64,000 bases of DNA. Origin: Polytrichum commune. Its lineage: Eukaryota > Streptophyta > Polytrichopsida > Polytrichales > Polytrichaceae. The position numbers and the translations under genes are program-made. This document shows positions 44,450-57,974 of the stretch, piece after piece. Every line of letters starts with the position of its first letter. The stretch's first letter is position 1. The stretch is taken from NCBI GenBank assembly GCA_950295325.1, contig OX485805.1, positions 2,916,501-2,980,500 on the forward strand. Reading direction: 5' to 3'. The notes under the pieces are model-generated. The model had not been told where the DNA came from and made no database searches. It saw nothing but the letters and a program-made list of their open reading frames with translations.

Positions 44450-47400
44450 ATGGCTAGACGCACACAAAATGCTCGGACTTTGTACTTGGTGTTTGGAATG
44501 ATGAGCAGTTTGTGGAGTCTCAACACTATCCCAATCAACGGGGCTACAAATCCACCAGGTACTACTCAATGGTTGCACTAAGTTTCTAAGTTTGTATATT
44601 TATGTAGCGAGGGGGTTGTAAAAGTTTACGTCAATCAGGACTCTAGTTACAGGCTTCTACCCAATGTAATCTCACGTCTCACTGCGCAATGATATCCTTT
44701 GATTGTCATCTTCGTATGAATAAAAATTCGATATTTAAGTTTTTCCCTTGCTAGTCATATTTGACTGACGAACAAGTATATTTTCTCCTATGAGTGGCAG
44801 GGTTCGTCTACATCGATTGTGGTGCATCAGCTGCATATGCTGACCAAGTGACCGGCTTACAGTGGGTCCCAGATGATGGCTTTATTACGACTGGTGTGAA
44901 CGTTGGCAATGTAACTGTCGACTCGTCTCATTCGGAATTTCCTGAGCTTACAACCCTTCGATACTTTAATGAATCTTATCCCAAAGATTGTTACAGCCTA
45001 CCGGTGACACCCAAGGCCAAGTATTTGGTGAGAGCAAGTTTTTATTATGGAAACTATGATGGTGCTTCAACGCCTCCTACTTTCCAGATGGCAATTGATG
45101 CAACAATCGTGGCCAATATATCCACTTCAACAAGTACCTTTGTGTATGAAGAGTTTGCAATAACATCTCAAAGTAACGTGACCTATCTTTGCCTTCTAAG
45201 AGATTGGTCTAATACGGTGCCTTTCATCTCTGCTATAGCTTTACGACCTTTTATATCATATGAGAATGTTATGGATGATATCCTTGCTTCTCCTCGATAT
45301 CTTTCCGTTATTGCAAGGTTGAATCTTGGCGGAGTTGGTCCCATGATAAGGTATGATTCCTCAACTTTGTTGATTTGGCCATCAAAAGCTACATGTTTTA
45401 TGTAGTTCGGTGTATTAAAGAGGTGACTTTGATAAAAAGTGTCCATGACAAGAACACACAGGTCAAACTTGAAACTAAATCAATATATTTTATAATTAGT
45501 AACTTAATCATCATGTTTATTGATCTCTTTTGATCTATTCATAATTTGGAGGTTAATAATTTCTCCAAACAAGCGAATCTATGTGAAAAAGACTTGATAA
45601 ATTTTGGCTTGATATTTTCTTTGAAATCTTGGGAATTGAATCATTTAGAAACCAACAATGGGAAATTTTGATGTTAGTATAATTGTGTAGTTTTAAAAGT
45701 TTTTAATGGTTTTCACATCGTTTGCGAAATTTTTTTAATTTGGTTGCAAGTTTTTGTAGTGCTCTTAATAGGATGTTGTTGATGCAGATACCCGGATGAC
45801 AAGTTTGATAGATATTGGTACCCTGAGAATGTGGATAGTCCATATGTTTCTACGACAACAACATTAACCAATTTATCCACATCTATTGTGGTGGATACAT
45901 CGACAACTAACTCAGCAATCCCATCCATTGTTATGCAAACTTGTTTGACCGTGACCAGCCTTGGAAACATGACAATCTTAAGCAATCTCATTCCCCAAAA
46001 TGTTGAAGCATATGTGGAATTCCATTGGGCTGAATTGGATCCAAAAGTAAATGCATCCTCAAGACAATTTCGGGTACAAATACCCAACGATAACGTATAT
46101 GAAGATGCCTTCAATTTTACAGGGGGACTATATAAGCATGATGGTTGGTTGTTTTGGGATGTACCTTTAACTACATCAACAACATCAACTCCTGAATTTG
46201 TATTATATCCAACCCCACAATCTATATTTGGGCCATCATTGAATGCGTTGGAAATATATGGAGAAACAAACATTATATCTTTGACATCCACTAAACTTGA
46301 TGGTAAATATTCTACTCCACCCAAACTAATTTGATGTAGGTGTTAGAATTATGTGTTAAGTGGTTGGAATCGTTTGAAATAACCATTTTTGATATTGCAG
46401 CTTTGGCTATTGAGGCTGTCAAATCAAGTATGAACCTAGGAAATTGGAGTGGTGATCCATGTCTTCCATCTCCTCATCCATGGCTCACTTGTGACAACAT
46501 TTCATCTCCGTACATTCTTGCAATGTAAGTATTTCTTCTAGCTTCCATCAAATCCTAGATATAATCAAAATGCTTAGTTTATTTTCCAACATTGATTTAA
46601 TCAATATAATTTGATTTGATGAATAAATGGCTTAGCTTATAAAAAACTTTTATGTTTTTGGTGTATGATTTGTTTATTCACGTGTATATGTATGTGTGCA
46701 TGTGATTAAATGATCATTAGTTTATTCATGTGCATACTTGGACTTGATTCTAGTTGTAAACCAATGATATCAAGTGCCCTTCAACTGTTTTATTTTCCAT
46801 AATACTAATAGGTGTAAAATATCATGTAGAAACATTGTGTTACATGATATTTGGGAAGAGAACCTTAATCTTGAAATTTCAACATAGAAAGGTGGTCAAT
46901 ATATATGTTGTGATTGTCATTGCAGAAATCTATCTGGATATCAATTAAATTCAACCATTTCCCCAAGCTTTGCCCAACTTGAGAACCTCACGAGCTTGTA
47001 AGTAATTTGACCATGTATTTATATTGTGTTGTTATTTTTGTTGGTGTGATTGAAGTGATGAACTATGAGGTTTTTTTTTGTTATAACCTTGTCATGAAAA
47101 CTGGGAGTGAATTGTCATGCATCATTTTTGAAAGTGTGGATTTACCTAAATACCATTTTATAAGCGCAGATTAGCATTTCAAACATCAAATTAGATTATA
47201 GAAAATATGTTCAAAAGGTTGTTATATCTTTTTTCCATAATATCTCTAACGTAATTTAGTTCCAATGTGAATGAAATTTTTGATGATCTTCAAGTATATT
47301 GATGATCATATTACATCCATAAATTGTGTGCAGGGATCTATCTCATTGTGGATTGTTTGGATCATTGCCGAATCTCAGTGCATTGAAAAAGTTACAAAAA

Positions 47401-50400
47401 TTGTAAGTGCAAAGATGAAAATGTGGATCAATTCCAGATGTCAAAACACTTGGCATTTGGCATTGGCATTTTTGCATGATTGATTGGCATGTCAATTGAT
47501 ATGAAAACATGCTACCAAGTAATTGAACTTAATATGTACTTGAAGTAGTATGTTGTATGAGTTCTAGTCATGATTGTCTCAAGACTTATAATAATAACCA
47601 AATCTATTAGCTCAAACTTAAATTATAGTTTTTGTGTGACTACATTCTACTTTCAGATTTTAGACTTTTGGAGAATCCTCAAGTTGATGTAACGACTTCA
47701 AATCGCTTGACAATTATGATGTTTGATTATTCTAAGATATGATTTGGTATCAACTCATCAATTCTATTTGTCTTTATATGACAGGCATTTACAAAATAAT
47801 ATGTTTACAGGAATCCTCCCTGAGTGGTTGGCATCATTGTCAATGCTTACAGAATTGTAAGTTTAAATGATTTTCATTTTCTTAAGTCTACATAATCATT
47901 TTCTTAAGACATGATTTGCAAAGCCTGATTTCTAGATTTGTATACTTATAGCTTACCTAACACATTTTTAAAATCCAAATTGTGAGTGTATTATTCATAA
48001 TGTGTTCGTTTCAACTTTTTGGCAATCTAGGTTTGTGGAAAACAACGACTTTTCTGGAAAAATTCCTGACAAACTATCAAACACTAGTGGTTTGGACTTC
48101 AGGTGCTTCTTAACCTTTATTACGACTTGTAAATATATTGTAACCACCAATTTAAAGTTGACAACAAATTTGACTTACAAGGCATACAAATAATAAATGT
48201 GCATTTATGTTATCATCCGAAATTTTATTTACATGCAATATTTGAATACTTGAATACATGTGTTGCAAGTCCCATTGTAATAGTCATTTGTTCAAAGTAA
48301 TAATTCATTTTTTTAATGATTATCAAAGGTACATGCCTGGAAATCCTCTACTTGGCAATGCATGGAATTCCTCTACTTCAACATCACCTCAAAAGCTTGG
48401 AGTGATCATTGGTGTTGTGGTTGGGGGTATCGCAGCATTGACAATCATATTATTTTTTATTACATATTTTGTTTGCATTCATCATCGAACCAATGGAAAC
48501 ATACATCTTCCACATATGGGTGATATTCCAATGCCTAATTTGCCAAAGAGCAAAGCTCTTGGCACTGGAGGTAAAAAAGACGACTGAACTTTGCAATAGG
48601 AAAATCAAGTAAAATCACAAAAATGTTTTGAGCGATTATTGTGGTAATTATCTTAATTATGATGTGTGATTCGTTGAAAAAAATATAAATACAAAATTGA
48701 AGTGTGCCATTGTCTCTATAACATATAGTTATGAGAGTATTCAAGATGTTTATAGTCAATTTAACAATTTGGGCCATTTGACTGCATGACCTTAATGAAT
48801 TTGTGAGATGGTGTTCTCATCATTCATTGAACTTGATTTTGTAGGAGCAAAACCTTATTCATTACCAGAGATTGTTGCTGCAACTCAAAACTTTGAGAAG
48901 GAGATTGGAAGAGGTGGATTTGGCCCTGTATATTACGGAAAACTTCATGATGGACAAGAAGTGGCTGTCAAAGTACTTGATGTTGCCTCTCGGCAAGGGT
49001 CAACGGAGTTTTTTAACGAGGTTGACTTTCAGTTCAAATTATTTTCAAATGATATGAATAACCAAAAAAATCCAACACATTTACATACTTCATCAAAAAA
49101 TAAAACGAAAAATAATACAAAATATCTAATGTAGTGATAGTATGGTCCTAATATTTTAAATTACTTAGGATTCAAATAATTTTATAACCAGAACATGTAT
49201 GCATGTACATACTTTGGTCTAGTAACTTCATATCTTTGGTAAATATTCTATATAATGTATTGAATAGTGCTTTTAGGTATAACGACATTATCTGCAAATT
49301 TATATGTAATGATTCAATTGCTAAACACTTTGTATATGGGATTGGTATGTTTGTTTTGTAGGTTGATGTATTATCAAGGGTCCACCATAAGCATCTTGTA
49401 TCATTGGTGGGATATTGCGTAGACGAAGACAAACAAATATTGATTTATGAATATATAAGCGAAGGTTCTTTGTTTGACCATTTGCATGGTGCGTATCACT
49501 CATGTTCAAAGTTGTGGCATAAAATATTGATGATGATAGATTTTGATTTAATATTATAAGTATGTAAAGTTCATGTAATAGGGTTTAAGATGACCTTGAA
49601 CTACCAAATGATAGTGAAGAGGTATCTAAAACCAAATGGAGTGGTTGGGGGTTCGATTCGCAACCGTGAACTCTTCTCTCTACTTGACGAAAAAACTAGC
49701 GAGTAGGCCATGCGCTTCTTATCTCCAAAACATCCAAATAAAAAGTTTACGTAAGATGTATTACGGTTTCCTAGTCTTAGTGTAATGTTGATAGTATGCA
49801 ATGTTGGTGTCTTCAACTTAACTTGTAATCACTAATATGTACATGTTTGTTGAATTGTCCAAAGGAGCCTTAGCATCAACATCTACCCCCCTTGATTGGA
49901 AATCACGACTCAATATTGCCATGAATGCAGCACAAGGTAAACCACATGCACTTTTTGCATATTTCCATATGATGAAAAAAAAAATCTTAAGTTGCATAGT
50001 GATAAATTTGATAATTTATATTGATCTATTCATTATCGTAGTAATCTAATATGCAAGTATAATGAGCCAAAATCTAATACTATGACAAATATGAAACTGA
50101 CTTTTCAAGAGTATGAATGAATAGGACTCGACTACCTTCATACAGGATGTAATCCAAGTATGATACACCGTGATGTGAAATCAAGCAACATTTTAATTAC
50201 CAACAAAATGGAATGTGCCAAAGTGTCTGATTTTGGACTCTCCAAATTGGTGGAAGATCAAGCTGCAACACATGTTTTGACTTGTGTGAAAGGCACAATG
50301 GGTTACCTTGATCCAGAGTATGTCCTAACCTTATGCTTTGGTTTATTTCATTACAATATGCAATACACATGATATGTACATGCTTATTTTTTCTTTTCTT

Positions 50401-51235
50401 TTTCTTGATGTTTTTTGTGGTTTATGAATATTATAGTTGTGTGCTTGAGCATGTATGTCAAATTGAAATCTATTTTGGTAATCATTTATTGAGCTCCAAT
50501 CTATCTAGAGTTAGGAGAAGAAAAACTCTTAACTATGTCTCAACCATCAAATTTAGTTGCAAAACATCACAATGCTCAACCTTCATCATTTGCATGCAGA
50601 TATTTTTCCACTTATCAACTATCTCCCAAGAGTGATGTTTATGGCTTCGGTGTGGTTTTATTGGAATTGGTAACTGGTCGTACTCCAGTTTATACAATGG
50701 CCGAAAACTATCAAAAAACAAATATTTGTGAATGGGTAAGGGTTTTCTTTCAACTTTCACCTCTAATAACAATATATTTTATTGTGGCTACATTATATAT
50801 CATAATGAAAAATGCATTTGAAATCCTGCAACATATGCAAGTTACATGTTAAGTATATTTTCTCTACATTTTTTAGCCCATTTTGAATGATTTGACAAAA
50901 TCAATTAAGGTTCTCTTTATTCTATTTTGTAGGTTCGGAATTCTCTAGAATCAGGCAACATTGAGATGATTTTGGACCCTAAATTGCGCCAAGCTTTAAA
51001 TGCAACACTTGATTCCGTATGGAAGGTCGTAGACATCGCAATGCAAAGTGTGGAGCCTAAAAGTATTAATCGACCAACAATGGGTGAGGTGGCTGATGAA
51101 TTACGACAAGCATTGGCCATGACAAATGTTTTTACTCCTGCCATCTATAAAGCCACACACAACAACACACCGTCAAGCATCACAGCTCTTGATTCATATA
51201 TTGAATCTCATATTGATTCAATCCTACCAAGATAA
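44450..51235 (+). CDS. Malectin-like LRR receptor kinase, copy B (intact)
   Basis: Exons: 44450-44558, 44801-45350, 45788-46302, 46401-46524, 46926-46997, 47334-47402, 47785-47856, 48031-48102, 48329-48570, 48845-49020, 49362-49488, 49865-49936, 50125-50317, 50600-50735, 50933-51235; 943 residues, with phase kept throughout and GT-AG at every junction. Same architecture as copy A: leader, malectin-like ectodomain (about 37-388), LRR-type exons, membrane helix, and Ser/Thr kinase with [28 protein letters not shown] and YLDPE, all expected for an active RD kinase. It matches the LRR-I group in domain order and in length (about 930). It probably binds a ligand or cell-wall carbohydrate at the plasma membrane, by family inference only. 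Exon 1 rests on a fitting GT donor and in-phase joining into GFVYIDCG. Confidence 0.9.
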
Positions 51236-53425
51236 ACATTTTTAATCATGTCTTGCCTTGACTTAACCATACTTATATGCAATAAACAATATGGTGATGG
51301 TAGTGGTTGTTGCCCTATTACTCTTCACCGTTGTCCCCACTTGTAATTAGGTGAGAGAACCATGTTAAAATGATGTGTCATACACATGGGTGTAAAGAGT
51401 TGGGACAACATATGCCCATATTAGTTTGTTTACACAGAACTTGACTCTTTATGCGTGTAAAATAGTGGAATATATATACATCTCATCTTCCTAGAAATGT
51501 CACTTGGACCCGTTTGATGATTATTTTGAAATTCGAAAAGGTTGTGTTTGAAAGGATCACCTCTGTCTACCTTTTCCCTTCACCTTTGAGTTAATGATCA
51601 CTTTTAGGCTTTAGGATTTCTATATCATTACTATGACCATAGAGTTTGTATATTGTGTTTTTTAGTTTGTCATAGATACTCAATGTCCAGACTAGACATA
51701 CAACATGCATGAACCATTTAGAATCATTTTTTACATATGTTAATAATATTGTTATGCTCCTTTCATTAGAATCGCAAGTCTCCAGGTCATGTGCACTTTG
51801 CATACCGTACCTTGCTCTATGATTCAACTTGACATAATTATATCTATAATACTTTTGAGATTAGAGTTAACCTTTAATTCAATTGGACTCTTGGTTAGGA
51901 GTTGATTGTTTTGCATACACTACTTTCCATGTTCGGTAAGTTTTTGGTTCATGGTTGGTGTTGTAGAGGATTGAATGTAGTGTTGTGCCAATTATGGAGA
52001 GAATAAGTTTATAGTGTATCTTGTTGGAGACAGCCCAAGGGATGAAACCACAGAGGCCTCTCAACTCAATAAAGAAGGTTTAATTCCCCTCTGATGGGTT
52101 GAACCAACTTGAATCCCACATGGATAGTACATCCCATGTGAAATAGAGCTTTCTCTACAGGTAAATGTTTTCTTAGGGAACACGGTTGGGAACTGAGAGG
52201 GCACATGAAATGGGAACAAGTGGATAGGGGCGGACCCTCCATTTGCTTCTGGCTATGGATGTCCCCATGGCCATGGCTATGGTGATGACAGCTTGTGGCT
52301 TAGTCCCTTTCGTCCCCAGCATCCTTGTAATCTCCGTGAAAGATCACTTTTGGACTGCAACACAGAGGCGCACTTCCATTTGATATGCACTTCCACTCGA
52401 AGTTGTGGGACGCAATTTGATGTTCTGTGCAGGTTTCTGCTGACCTCCGAGTGCAAGCATGGCTATGGCGACAGCAGCAGCGTCGCAATGCGCTATAACA
52501 ATACCGGTGCGAAAATATAATCCTTCCACTCTCCTTTCTTTCTTCTGAAGAAACTCTATCACAGATTCTGAACAGAATTTGAGCTGAGCTCATCAGTTGG
52601 TTCCAGGATTCCAGAGTATTTTGCAGGGTTTAAGCATTGTCAGTTTGAAGAGCTTCAGAAGAGTTTCATGACTTTGAATGTAGAATCTCTCTCTTGAAGT
52701 GGTGATGGTGGTGGTGGTAGTCAAGTTTTGAAGACTTGAAATTCGTTGGCGTAATTTGAGTGTCAGGAAACCAAATTCTGCAAGGTTGAGAGTTAGATTT
52801 ATGGTTCTGAATTTGCAATTCGACGTGAGGTGATGTTTAAGATTCTCGATTCGAAAAGTTTGTTGAAAATAAGAACACCTTACTCCTCTGAGTAAATGTA
52901 CAAGTAAGCCCTTGCCCCTGGCAGGCATTGATGGCTAGCCAGCGTTACAATTTTATTCAGCACGAATTTGGTCATGTATCGTGCTTGAACTTTTGATACC
53001 GTCTTTTGGCTATCTTCTCTTAATTGCCTGCTGCCAAGTCACTGGTGATTGCAATTTCTTTGATTCAAGATATGGCAATGTACAATACCTCCTGGGTAGG
53101 GACCCTTTCCAAGGACACGGGTCTCAGGAGATGTGGGAGAAATTAACATCTCAGAGCAGTGAAAGGAGAAGAATCTCTTGGTAGCAGCTATGTTGTCCTG
53201 ATTTGGAGCCATTTGAATGTGAACATATGTTGTGCCAGCATCCCCAAATTTAGAGACCTGGAGGCATGAAGCAGCATGGGTTATGGTTCCATCTTGTACA
53301 AATGGCAATGGTGGAAAATAATGAAGGGCCGAAATTTTCAAGGCCTAACGCAATGGCCTATGTTCTTTGGTGTCAAGGCCATTTGACATGGGATAACTGG
53401 CCTTTGTTATAATGTTATACTAATG
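51236..53425. other. Downstream region of copy B
   Basis: Conserved with copy A apart from about 290 bp present only here (about 51,265-51,553). A minus-strand frame of 100 codons (53,039-53,341) has protein-like composition but no recognised domain, and is shifted in copy A. No sure gene. Confidence 0.4.
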
Positions 53426-54183
53426 AGTATTTAGGACTGGCCTCAAAGCTAATAGGGGTTGAAACTCATTGAATCAACCCCAAGAAAAGTGGGTCTCAAT
53501 CTCAAGTGTGAATCGGCCCCACTGCATGTTGGCAGTGGCCGTTTTTTGGCAATTTTTCAAAAATACATATATAAATACATAAACTATAAAATGGGGTGGA
53601 GACTTGTTCCTCGAGCCCGAATAGAATGATTGAGTCACTCTTGATGTCACTATGACCACATTGTCAAAACCACTTCATTATTTCACGAGTGATACTGTGC
53701 ATTATACAGGTTTCTAGTAACATAACATTACTCAACGACGTGGGCTTCAGAGTATAACAATGGGATGTTGAGAGTTTAGTCTCCCTACCAAACTTTTCGA
53801 TAATCTCATTGTTTATATTTTGAGGGTCCACGGAACGAGAGTTGCACACTCAGTAATGTTAGTCGGACACTAAAGCACCCTTGTTGAGTTATGTTTACCT
53901 AAGAATCCCCGATCCGTAGCCCACGTGCCATTGCCCAAACTAGAATTTTATGGTTTTGCCCACGCATCATTGCCCATATTAGAACTTTATGGTTTTGCCC
54001 ACATTGTTACCCACAGCTTGCATGACCAGATGGAACCATGGATTGAGTTAGCTCCAACAACATTAGACACCCTTCAAGCCATGTACCCTCTTTAGACATT
54101 GGGAACGTTCTTTACTTCCACCTCCTTAGTTTTGCACCCCATTCTTTGATATTTTATGCAAACCATGTTGCGGTTGTGTTTTG
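53426..54183. other. Unassigned stretch
   Basis: No ORF of note and no match to other parts of the window that I could see. It holds a short direct repeat (GCCCACG-GCCATTGCCCA and GCCCACGCATCATTGCCCA near 53,920-53,975). Confidence 0.4.
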
Positions 54184-54575
54184 CACTGAAATCTATAGAA
54201 TTTGTTATGCATCGAGATCTGTATGATGTGTTATGTGCTAGATCCCAAATTACAAATGTATTATACACGGGATCAATATTTACAAATGTGTTATGCACCA
54301 AATCTAGATCTACAAGTGTATTATGCATCAAATCTATATCTACAAATATGTTATGCACCATTTTCAAAATCAACATATGTGTTGTGCACGAGATCCAAAT
54401 CTACAAATGTGTTGTGCACCAATTCTAAATCTATAAATGTATTGTGCACCAAATCTAGATTTACAAATGTGTTATGCACATAATCTAGATCTAAAAATAT
54501 ATTGTACACCAATTCTAGATCTACAAATGTGTTGTGCACCAATTCCAAATCTATAAATGTGTTATGCAACAAAAT
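54184..54575. repeat. 30-bp minisatellite
   Basis: About 13 imperfect units of 30 bp of the type ACAAATGTGTTATGCACCAA followed by ATCTAGATCT; one unit near 54,370 has 31 bp. Since 30 is a multiple of three, several frames on both strands stay open. The minus strand would give a ten-residue repeat, VHNTFVDLDL. The 31-bp unit shifts the frame, and no start context or partner exon is evident, so I regard it as non-coding. Confidence 0.8.
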
Positions 54576-55029
54576 TAACAAATTTGTTATTGTTAGTGTC
54601 CACAACTATTTCATACAAATAGTGTTTGTAATCAAGTGAGTTTCCTATCTAAACCTATGATACCAATATTCCATAGCTTAGTGCACACACCACTTTTGTT
54701 TTGTACCTATATAAACATGATTTATAGGTTGTGCATAAGTATTTATGATCGCATTACATTTGATTATGTACTAGTAGTTGATGTGGTGTTATGATATTTT
54801 GCTACCTTTGATAATTATGTTGATTCACTACAATCTACAGTTCATAGGAGTGTAGATCCATGATTGTTCAATACCTAATCGTTTGGACCATCATTTATGG
54901 GTTTGATGAATCTTTAATCGGTTAGTTAATCTAGTTGGTTTAATAACACAAACTTGTTGATCTAATAGCATATATCCACCTACACATAACATATTGATTT
55001 GCTAGGCTTTGTGGTTGCAACATACTTTA

Positions 55030-56150
55030 TGAAGACATGGTTGGATATAGTTGTGGTTTATGCAAAAGTTAACACTTACAATTTTCATTACTAGAGAATC
55101 AACTTCATGGGCCTCAAACCCAACTACAAGACATATGACAAATATGCCAAAGTTATTACGGTTGTTTTCTAGTTGTCCAAGTATATTTCACAATGAGATT
55201 ACGAGAATTGATTCAATATCCACCAACACGCCCATACGCATCTAAGGACCTTCAATGGACTCTACAAGTTTTCTCTAGAAACCGTGGTTACAACACCATC
55301 AGCTATGTAGTCATACCTTGGGAGAGGCTTGATGACTTCATAGTGGGTGAACAAAATAACGACATCTTTTCATGCAAATTTACCAAGGAAATTATTAAGA
55401 CAAATCTTCCAAATTCCCTCAACAATCCGAGAGCCAACACTCTTGGCATTCCAACCAGGTAATATTAACCATCACGATCCTCTCTTCACTAGCCATTTTT
55501 CAAATTAATGCACTCTTGCCTATTCATTCTAATGCTTGCATTTAAATCATGAATTATAAAGGCATAACTCACAATAGTTGCCTCCATCCATACACCAAGT
55601 CTTTAATATGAGAGATTCAAGCTTGATAATTGGGATGTTATGTGTGGGATTTACAACCTGTTTATCAATGCTTTACATTCTTCATTGTATGAAGATATGG
55701 ATGCGATTTTGGGTCAAATGATAAGACACGGATCATTCCAAAGGATATGAAAGTGCTCTTGAAATCTACACAAATAAAATGTATAAAAATGACATGTGAA
55801 ATTAAAGCCCAACGAGGTCATAAGACTATCCCCGACTATGACGGTTTTCATGTTAACCGCAACACATGCCAAAAAGTACAAAGAATTGGAAAAACTTTGT
55901 CAGATATGTCCATTAAGTGAAGGCGTCTTCATTGTTTTGTTGTAAAGAAGTTTTATCTTGATGGCTCGATATGTCAACTCATATATGAGCATGTAGAGTA
56001 TACAAATAAACATAGGGAGTTGTCTCATGAAAGCACAATGGTTGATTTTTGTCACGCGTTGGAGTCTAATATTTCGAAAACAATTTTATGAAGGATCATT
56101 CTCCTTGCAAAAAATCAATCTTCTGGGATTGTAGGTGTCCATCATTTGTA
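55030..56150 (+). pseudogene. Degenerate gene fragment, perhaps N-terminal part of the GHTHNDID family
   Basis: Protein-like segments occur in successive frames: SKDLQWTLQVFSRNRG with VIPWERLDDFIVGEQ (55,193-55,462), then around 55,770-56,130 KFYLDGSICQLIYEHVEY with STMVDFCHALESN. Stops and shifts separate them. From memory, both segments recall the N-terminal half of the family whose C-terminal half is at 6,987-8,193. No match was run, so the link is an inference. The sequence from 54,576 to 55,029 shows nothing else. Confidence 0.35.
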
Positions 56151-56390
56151 GCTCAATAAGATTGGCCCTTGTACGTGACACCCCTCCCCAAGCAATAGTA
56201 TTACATAAATCAAAGAGCACATATTGGTTCATAACTTGGATCAGTATAATGGCCAACACTAGAATTTTCTTAACCTCTAAAATGCTTGGCTTATTTTTGT
56301 AAAGTCAAGGCATTGCTCATATAATGTAGTTGAAAATGAGGCACATTTCGTGTTGGAATGTCCTCTATATAAGCCCATTAGAGATAGGTA

Positions 56391-56464
56391 CTTAATCTTA
56401 TGTCCCTAGGATTACATTCTCAAATAGGGAAATAGGTATGTAATCCTAGGGCCATAAGATTAAG
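56391..56464. repeat. 74-nt hairpin
   Basis: CTTAATCTTATG...CCTAGGATTACAT at 56391-56417 pairs with ATGTAATCCTAGG...CATAAGATTAAG ending 56464, about 26-bp arms with few mismatches. It may be a minimal inverted-repeat element or a small-RNA precursor-like fold. Confidence 0.7.
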
Positions 56465-57848
56465 TAGCAATGCTACCGGTAATCCTTTGGGTCCGTAGGC
56501 GGGTGCAAGGTAAATGAGCATAAAGTGAAAATATGACTCCTTAATGTGGATAAAGGCTAGGCTAAATAAAGGTGAATTGCACAAAATTAGTGTCTTACAC
56601 AAAGAGCAATCAAGGTTTGTCCCTAAAACTTTTATAATAAATGCTAATATTGAAAGTAACTACCTAAAACTAGGTTAAGTAATATTAAAAGGCAACACTA
56701 CCTTAATTTGCTCTCAAAAGAGCATCAAACCGGGTCACACCAATTTGGTGCTCTTTTGGGAAGGAAAATCCAAGGGCGCTAAATAATGTTATGGAGCTCC
56801 AAGTCGTTCTTTTAATTGAACCATCGAGTTTCTATTAACGTCTATCTCACAGAAGCTACCGCACACCCACCACTCTAGAGAATTAGCTAGTTCAAAATCA
56901 ACTTGATGTATTTTTAATTTCCTTAGCCTTTTGGCTTCTTAAACTTAAAATTCATTTTTATTTCATTGCATATGAATAATTTTTGTTACTTAAAGAAGTG
57001 AAAAATTTAGTGTAATATTCTACTTATGTAGGCAAATGTATATTGAACAAGCTAGAACCAAAATTTGAAATAATTGTTGGCATTTTAAAAAGATAAAGTT
57101 GATAATAGTTATACTATAAGCATGATATCATCCAAAAATGCATATGTGGTAGATATAGTAGGTATTCATTGATCGGTAAGAAGTTTCAAGGAAAAATTAT
57201 AAGAGGCACGTGATTGAAGCATCCATAGAATTCGGTTTGCATTTAGGGCACTCAATTTTTGATTTCTCAACGGTGTAGAACCTACAAAATAGGTCTGTTA
57301 CTTAATCCCAATGGTCAAAAGATGCATCGTAACCTAAACTTAAACATCATGTGAAATGAGTATCTCCATTAAAACTTTGGAATTTTATGGTTTGGCCCTT
57401 TGACAAGGAATCACCCACTTTGTGGTCTCCCAAGCATTTAAAAGTTAAGAATAATTGGGGGTGAGTGGGTCGTGGGAGAGTGAACCACATATTCAAACAC
57501 ATCCATGCAACTCATAACATATGATACCCTCCATCCAATTGCAAAGAGGGATTGAAAATATGACCACATGTGAGGATTGTCATCTGAAAATGTATGTGGG
57601 TCCATTTATTTGAGACAGGATCTTGACTTAGGATTTGTAGCCTCCTTTGAAGGGGGTCCATTGGCGGTTTAGGTAGCTTGCACTTATTGGCCTTGAGGTT
57701 TAATCGGGGTTACAATTATCCTTCTTCATCAAATTAACCTCGGATTAACCTTTTGATCACGTTGATTGCCAACATTGGTTTTTACCACCACATCAATCTA
57801 GGTGTAAGAACCAAAATGTTGTGAATTGATGTCCCATTGCCATTAAGT
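56465..57848. other. AT-rich stretch without recognisable feature
   Basis: No long ORF on either strand, and no inverted ends or repeats matched elsewhere. Confidence 0.4.
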
Positions 57849-57974
57849 GGACCTGGCCATCGGGTCCGATGAGCGTGTCCACTCCCAGAGAAGAAACTTC
57901 GATCCCCGTAGGGGATCGACGTGAATGAAGTGTCTGTTCGTTCCACCCCTAGACCTATGTCCACGGGACATAGG
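57849..57974. repeat. Cluster of short perfect hairpins
   Basis: GGACC/GGTCC (57849-57867, overlapping CATCGG/CCGATG), TCGATCCCC/GGGGATCGA with loop GTA (57899-57919), and CCTATGTCC/GGACATAGG with loop ACG (57954-57974). Two perfect 9-bp stems with three-base loops within 76 bases. Confidence 0.75.

Larger units (their letters stand above)
35889..53425 (+). repeat. Segmental duplication, copy B
   Basis: Direct repeat of 9,533-32,450. Private insertions relative to copy A: a PIF-type MITE (36,375-36,975), a pogo-like fragment (about 37,115-37,675) and about 290 bp after the gene (about 51,265-51,553). It lacks the hAT/Mutator/LINE nest. Similarity ends near TATAATGTTA at about 53,425. Confidence 0.9.

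Noticed and set aside
54184-54575. CRISPR array
   Set aside because: Units are contiguous and imperfect with no unique spacers, in a plant genome; it is a minisatellite.
57866-57925. Hammerhead-ribozyme-like words (GATGAG followed by GAAAC and a perfect stem)
   Set aside because: The core reads CCGATGA rather than CTGATGA, no stem II can form, and the cleavage-site base would be G. The required fold is not there.
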